Below, in pieces: positions 19,550-20,820 of a stretch of DNA of 20,820 nt (the stretch's first letter is position 1; each line of letters begins with the position of its first letter). The notes under the pieces were generated by a model. That model did not search any database. It was not told where the DNA came from and was given only the letters and a program-made list of their open reading frames with translations. Made by a program: the position numbers and the translations under genes. Location of the stretch: NCBI GenBank assembly GCA_938041005.1, contig CALHZJ010000037.1:1-20820 (forward strand). Direction: 5' to 3'. Origin of the DNA: an uncultured Candidatus Saccharibacteria bacterium. Lineage in GTDB: Bacteria; Patescibacteriota; Saccharimonadia; Saccharimonadales; Saccharimonadaceae.

Positions 19550-20260
19550 ATGACCGAACGTCAACAAGCAATTCTTGTCGCGATTATCGAACAATACGCT
19601 GAAATTGCGGCGCCAGTTGGCAGCGTAACGCTAGCCAAATTATTTGGCGTGAGCAGTGCCACGATTCGCAGTGAAATGGCAAAACTTGAGGAGATGGGAT
19701 TTATTGAGGCACCCCACACGAGCGCAGGTCGAATTCCGACGGACAAGGGATATCGTTTTTATGTCAATGGAATCACGGCAGCGCAAATGACGGAATTGCC
19801 GAGCGGTATTGATAGTAGCACGAAGGCAATTGAGGCGCACGTCAATTCAAATGTTGATACTTCAGACAAAGCGATTCGTCGAGCAGTTGATGGTTTGGTG
19901 GAAATGACTGGCAATTTTGGTTTTGCGTCATTTGGTTCGAGTTTGTACATGAACGGAATGACTCAGTTGTTCAGCCAGCCAGAGTTTGGTGATGGCGATC
20001 ACGTTCAGGCGGTTGCTAAATTGATTGACAATATCGAACCGTGGCTACGTGAAGCGGCGCCGGATGAGCCGTTAAATGTGTTTATTGGTAGCGAAAACCC
20101 AATCGGTAAAAGCAGTGGTGCTACGTTGATTATAAGTAAATTTAAGTCATCGTCTGGTGGCGATAATTACATCGGTGTGATTGGTCCGACGCGACAAAAT
20201 TATCGTCGAACGATGGAGCTGGTGCGTCGTACGGGTGCGATGCTGGAAGAAGTCTTGTAG
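19550..20260 (+). CDS. hrcA: Heat-inducible transcription repressor HrcA (short form)
   Basis: Repressor of the CIRCE regulon (hrcA-grpE-dnaK). The N-terminal winged helix is typical: RQQAILVAIIEQYAEIAAPV, then VSSATIRSEMAKLEEMGFIE, with APHTSAGRIPTDKGYRFYV as the wing. The C-terminus IGVIGPTRQNYRRTMELV is also standard. At 236 residues it is about 100 shorter than usual HrcA (about 340); the middle part between the winged helix and the C-terminal domain is reduced. I start it at the ATG 19550, since earlier in-frame codons fall inside the CIRCE element. It is co-transcribed with grpE. Confidence 0.92.
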   Translation: MTERQQAILVAIIEQYAEIAAPVGSVTLAKLFGVSSATIRSEMAKLEEMGFIEAPHTSAGRIPTDKGYRFYVNGITAAQMTELPSGIDSSTKAIEAHVNSNVDTSDKAIRRAVDGLVEMTGNFGFASFGSSLYMNGMTQLFSQPEFGDGDHVQAVAKLIDNIEPWLREAAPDEPLNVFIGSENPIGKSSGATLIISKFKSSSGGDNYIGVIGPTRQNYRRTMELVRRTGAMLEEVL

Positions 20261-20278
20261 TGGCTAAAAGGAGGAAAA

Positions 20279-20743
20279 ATGACGAAGAATAAAAAAGCTG
20301 AAGATTTAGAGAAAGAAGTTGCTGAGCTGACGTCGGATTTGCAGCGAACTCGAGCGGATTTTGAGAATTATCGTAAGCGCGTGGAGGCAGAAAAGCAATC
20401 AGCGCACGAGATGGGTCAAACTAAGTCGGTGATGAAATTGCTGCCAGTTATTGATACAATTGAGCGAGCTGTCGCCAACGTCCCAGAGGAACTTCAAGAT
20501 AATGCGTGGGTTAAGGGCGTGGCTGGTCTGAATAAACAGCTTGACAAGCAATTGAAGGAGATTGGTTTGGAGAAAATTGACGCCAAACCTGGTACTTTAT
20601 TTAATCCTGAATTTCATCAGGCTGTTCAATTTGATGAATCAACGGATGGTGACAAGGAAGTTATTGCCGAGGAGCTTCGCGCCGGCTATACTTTGAACGG
20701 CTCAGTTATTCGCGACGCAATGGTAAAAGTTGCCCGTAAGTAA
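20279..20743 (+). CDS. grpE: Nucleotide exchange factor GrpE
   Basis: Co-chaperone that releases ADP from DnaK. The 154 residues hold the long coiled coil (AEDLEKEVAELTSDLQRTRA), DFENYRKRVEAEK, the helix LLPVIDTIERAV, and the beta domain with GLEKIDAKPGTLFNPEFHQA, EELRAGYTLNGSVIRDAMVKV, all family hallmarks. A nearly perfect AAAGGAGG at 20267-20274 precedes the ATG, unlike hrcA upstream, which has no ribosome site. It lies in the HrcA operon, with another CIRCE promoter 22 bp downstream. Confidence 0.95.
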   Translation: MTKNKKAEDLEKEVAELTSDLQRTRADFENYRKRVEAEKQSAHEMGQTKSVMKLLPVIDTIERAVANVPEELQDNAWVKGVAGLNKQLDKQLKEIGLEKIDAKPGTLFNPEFHQAVQFDESTDGDKEVIAEELRAGYTLNGSVIRDAMVKVARK

Positions 20744-20765
20744 TTTGATTAAGAAAAAACTATGT

Positions 20766-20792
20766 TTAGCACTCTTGACATGAGAGTGCTAA
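20766..20792 (+). promoter_or_regulatory. Consensus CIRCE operator behind grpE (presumably for dnaK)
   Basis: TTAGCACTC, nine bases, GAGTGCTAA, an exact match to the CIRCE consensus. Confidence 0.95.
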
Positions 20793-20803
20793 TTATTTAT
20801 ACT
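20775..20803 (+). promoter_or_regulatory. Heat-shock promoter, probably of dnaK
   Basis: TTGACA at 20775-20780 lies in the CIRCE spacer; TATACT at 20798-20803 follows after 17 bp. The predicted start is near 20810. The gene is outside the window; dnaK is inferred from the usual hrcA-grpE-dnaK order. Confidence 0.8.
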
Positions 20804-20810
20804 GAGATAG

Positions 20811-20820
20811 TTGGCACTCG
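20811..20820 (+). promoter_or_regulatory. First arm of a second CIRCE, cut by the window edge
   Basis: TTGGCACTCG matches the left CIRCE arm (the same TTGGCACTC as in the hrcA operator). It would lie at or just after the transcription start of the preceding promoter. Confidence 0.55.

Noticed and set aside
1..20820. CRISPR array, rRNA genes or a replication origin
   Set aside because: No regularly spaced repeats, rRNA-like segments or DnaA-box clusters were seen.

Overview
The window looks like chromosome from a Candidatus Saccharibacteria (TM7, Patescibacteria/CPR) genome. I infer this from the compact gene set, moderate GC, small conserved hypothetical proteins, the tilS-ftsH-murJ order, standard use of TGA as stop (for example in gmk), and gene starts placed right behind extended -10 promoters. 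No database search was possible, so species-level identity is open.

Left part (1-1760): the 5' end of a MurC-type cell-wall ligase on the minus strand, then a divergent two-TM membrane protein and a small conserved protein with a strong Shine-Dalgarno. Accessory segment (about 1763-4500): a promoter-terminator pair without an ORF, a gene with a WhiB-like cysteine motif, an ADP-ribosylglycohydrolase with an unknown partner, and the broken tail of a large serine recombinase. It abuts an initiator tRNA-Met gene, which suggests an old integrative element. Next (4500-8070) come three tRNA genes, all with CAU anticodons, an FtsB/DivIC-like division protein, a minus-strand operon (membrane protein, stand-alone ATP-cone, flavoprotein lacking the redox cysteines) and a 54-residue ORF.

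Right part (8126-20820): a long plus-strand run, tilS-ftsH-murJ-lepA, then deoxyribonucleotidase, guanylate kinase, an LssY_C membrane protein, and the heat-shock block hrcA-grpE with CIRCE operators. dnaK is presumably just outside.

The main discovery is in lepA. The gene is cut into two ORFs of 276 and 320 residues which together equal a full-length LepA (about 600 residues). The break is at the loop between domains II and III. Between the halves lie 2.6 kb with a SemiSWEET sugar transporter, a MazG-like pyrophosphohydrolase, an unknown 183-aa protein and a NUDIX hydrolase. The 3' half has its own extended -10 promoter and start codon. The inserted DNA also holds diverged partial copies of both lepA edges, a dead copy of the mazG start, and an IS256-type transposase relic. 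I read this as a cargo site where different genes were repeatedly exchanged between the halves of an already split lepA, leaving layered scars.

Across the window several genes (murC, ftsB-like, tilS, hrcA, the ADP-ribosylhydrolase) start 6-8 nt after the -10 box, consistent with leaderless mRNAs; genes further inside operons tend to keep Shine-Dalgarno sites.
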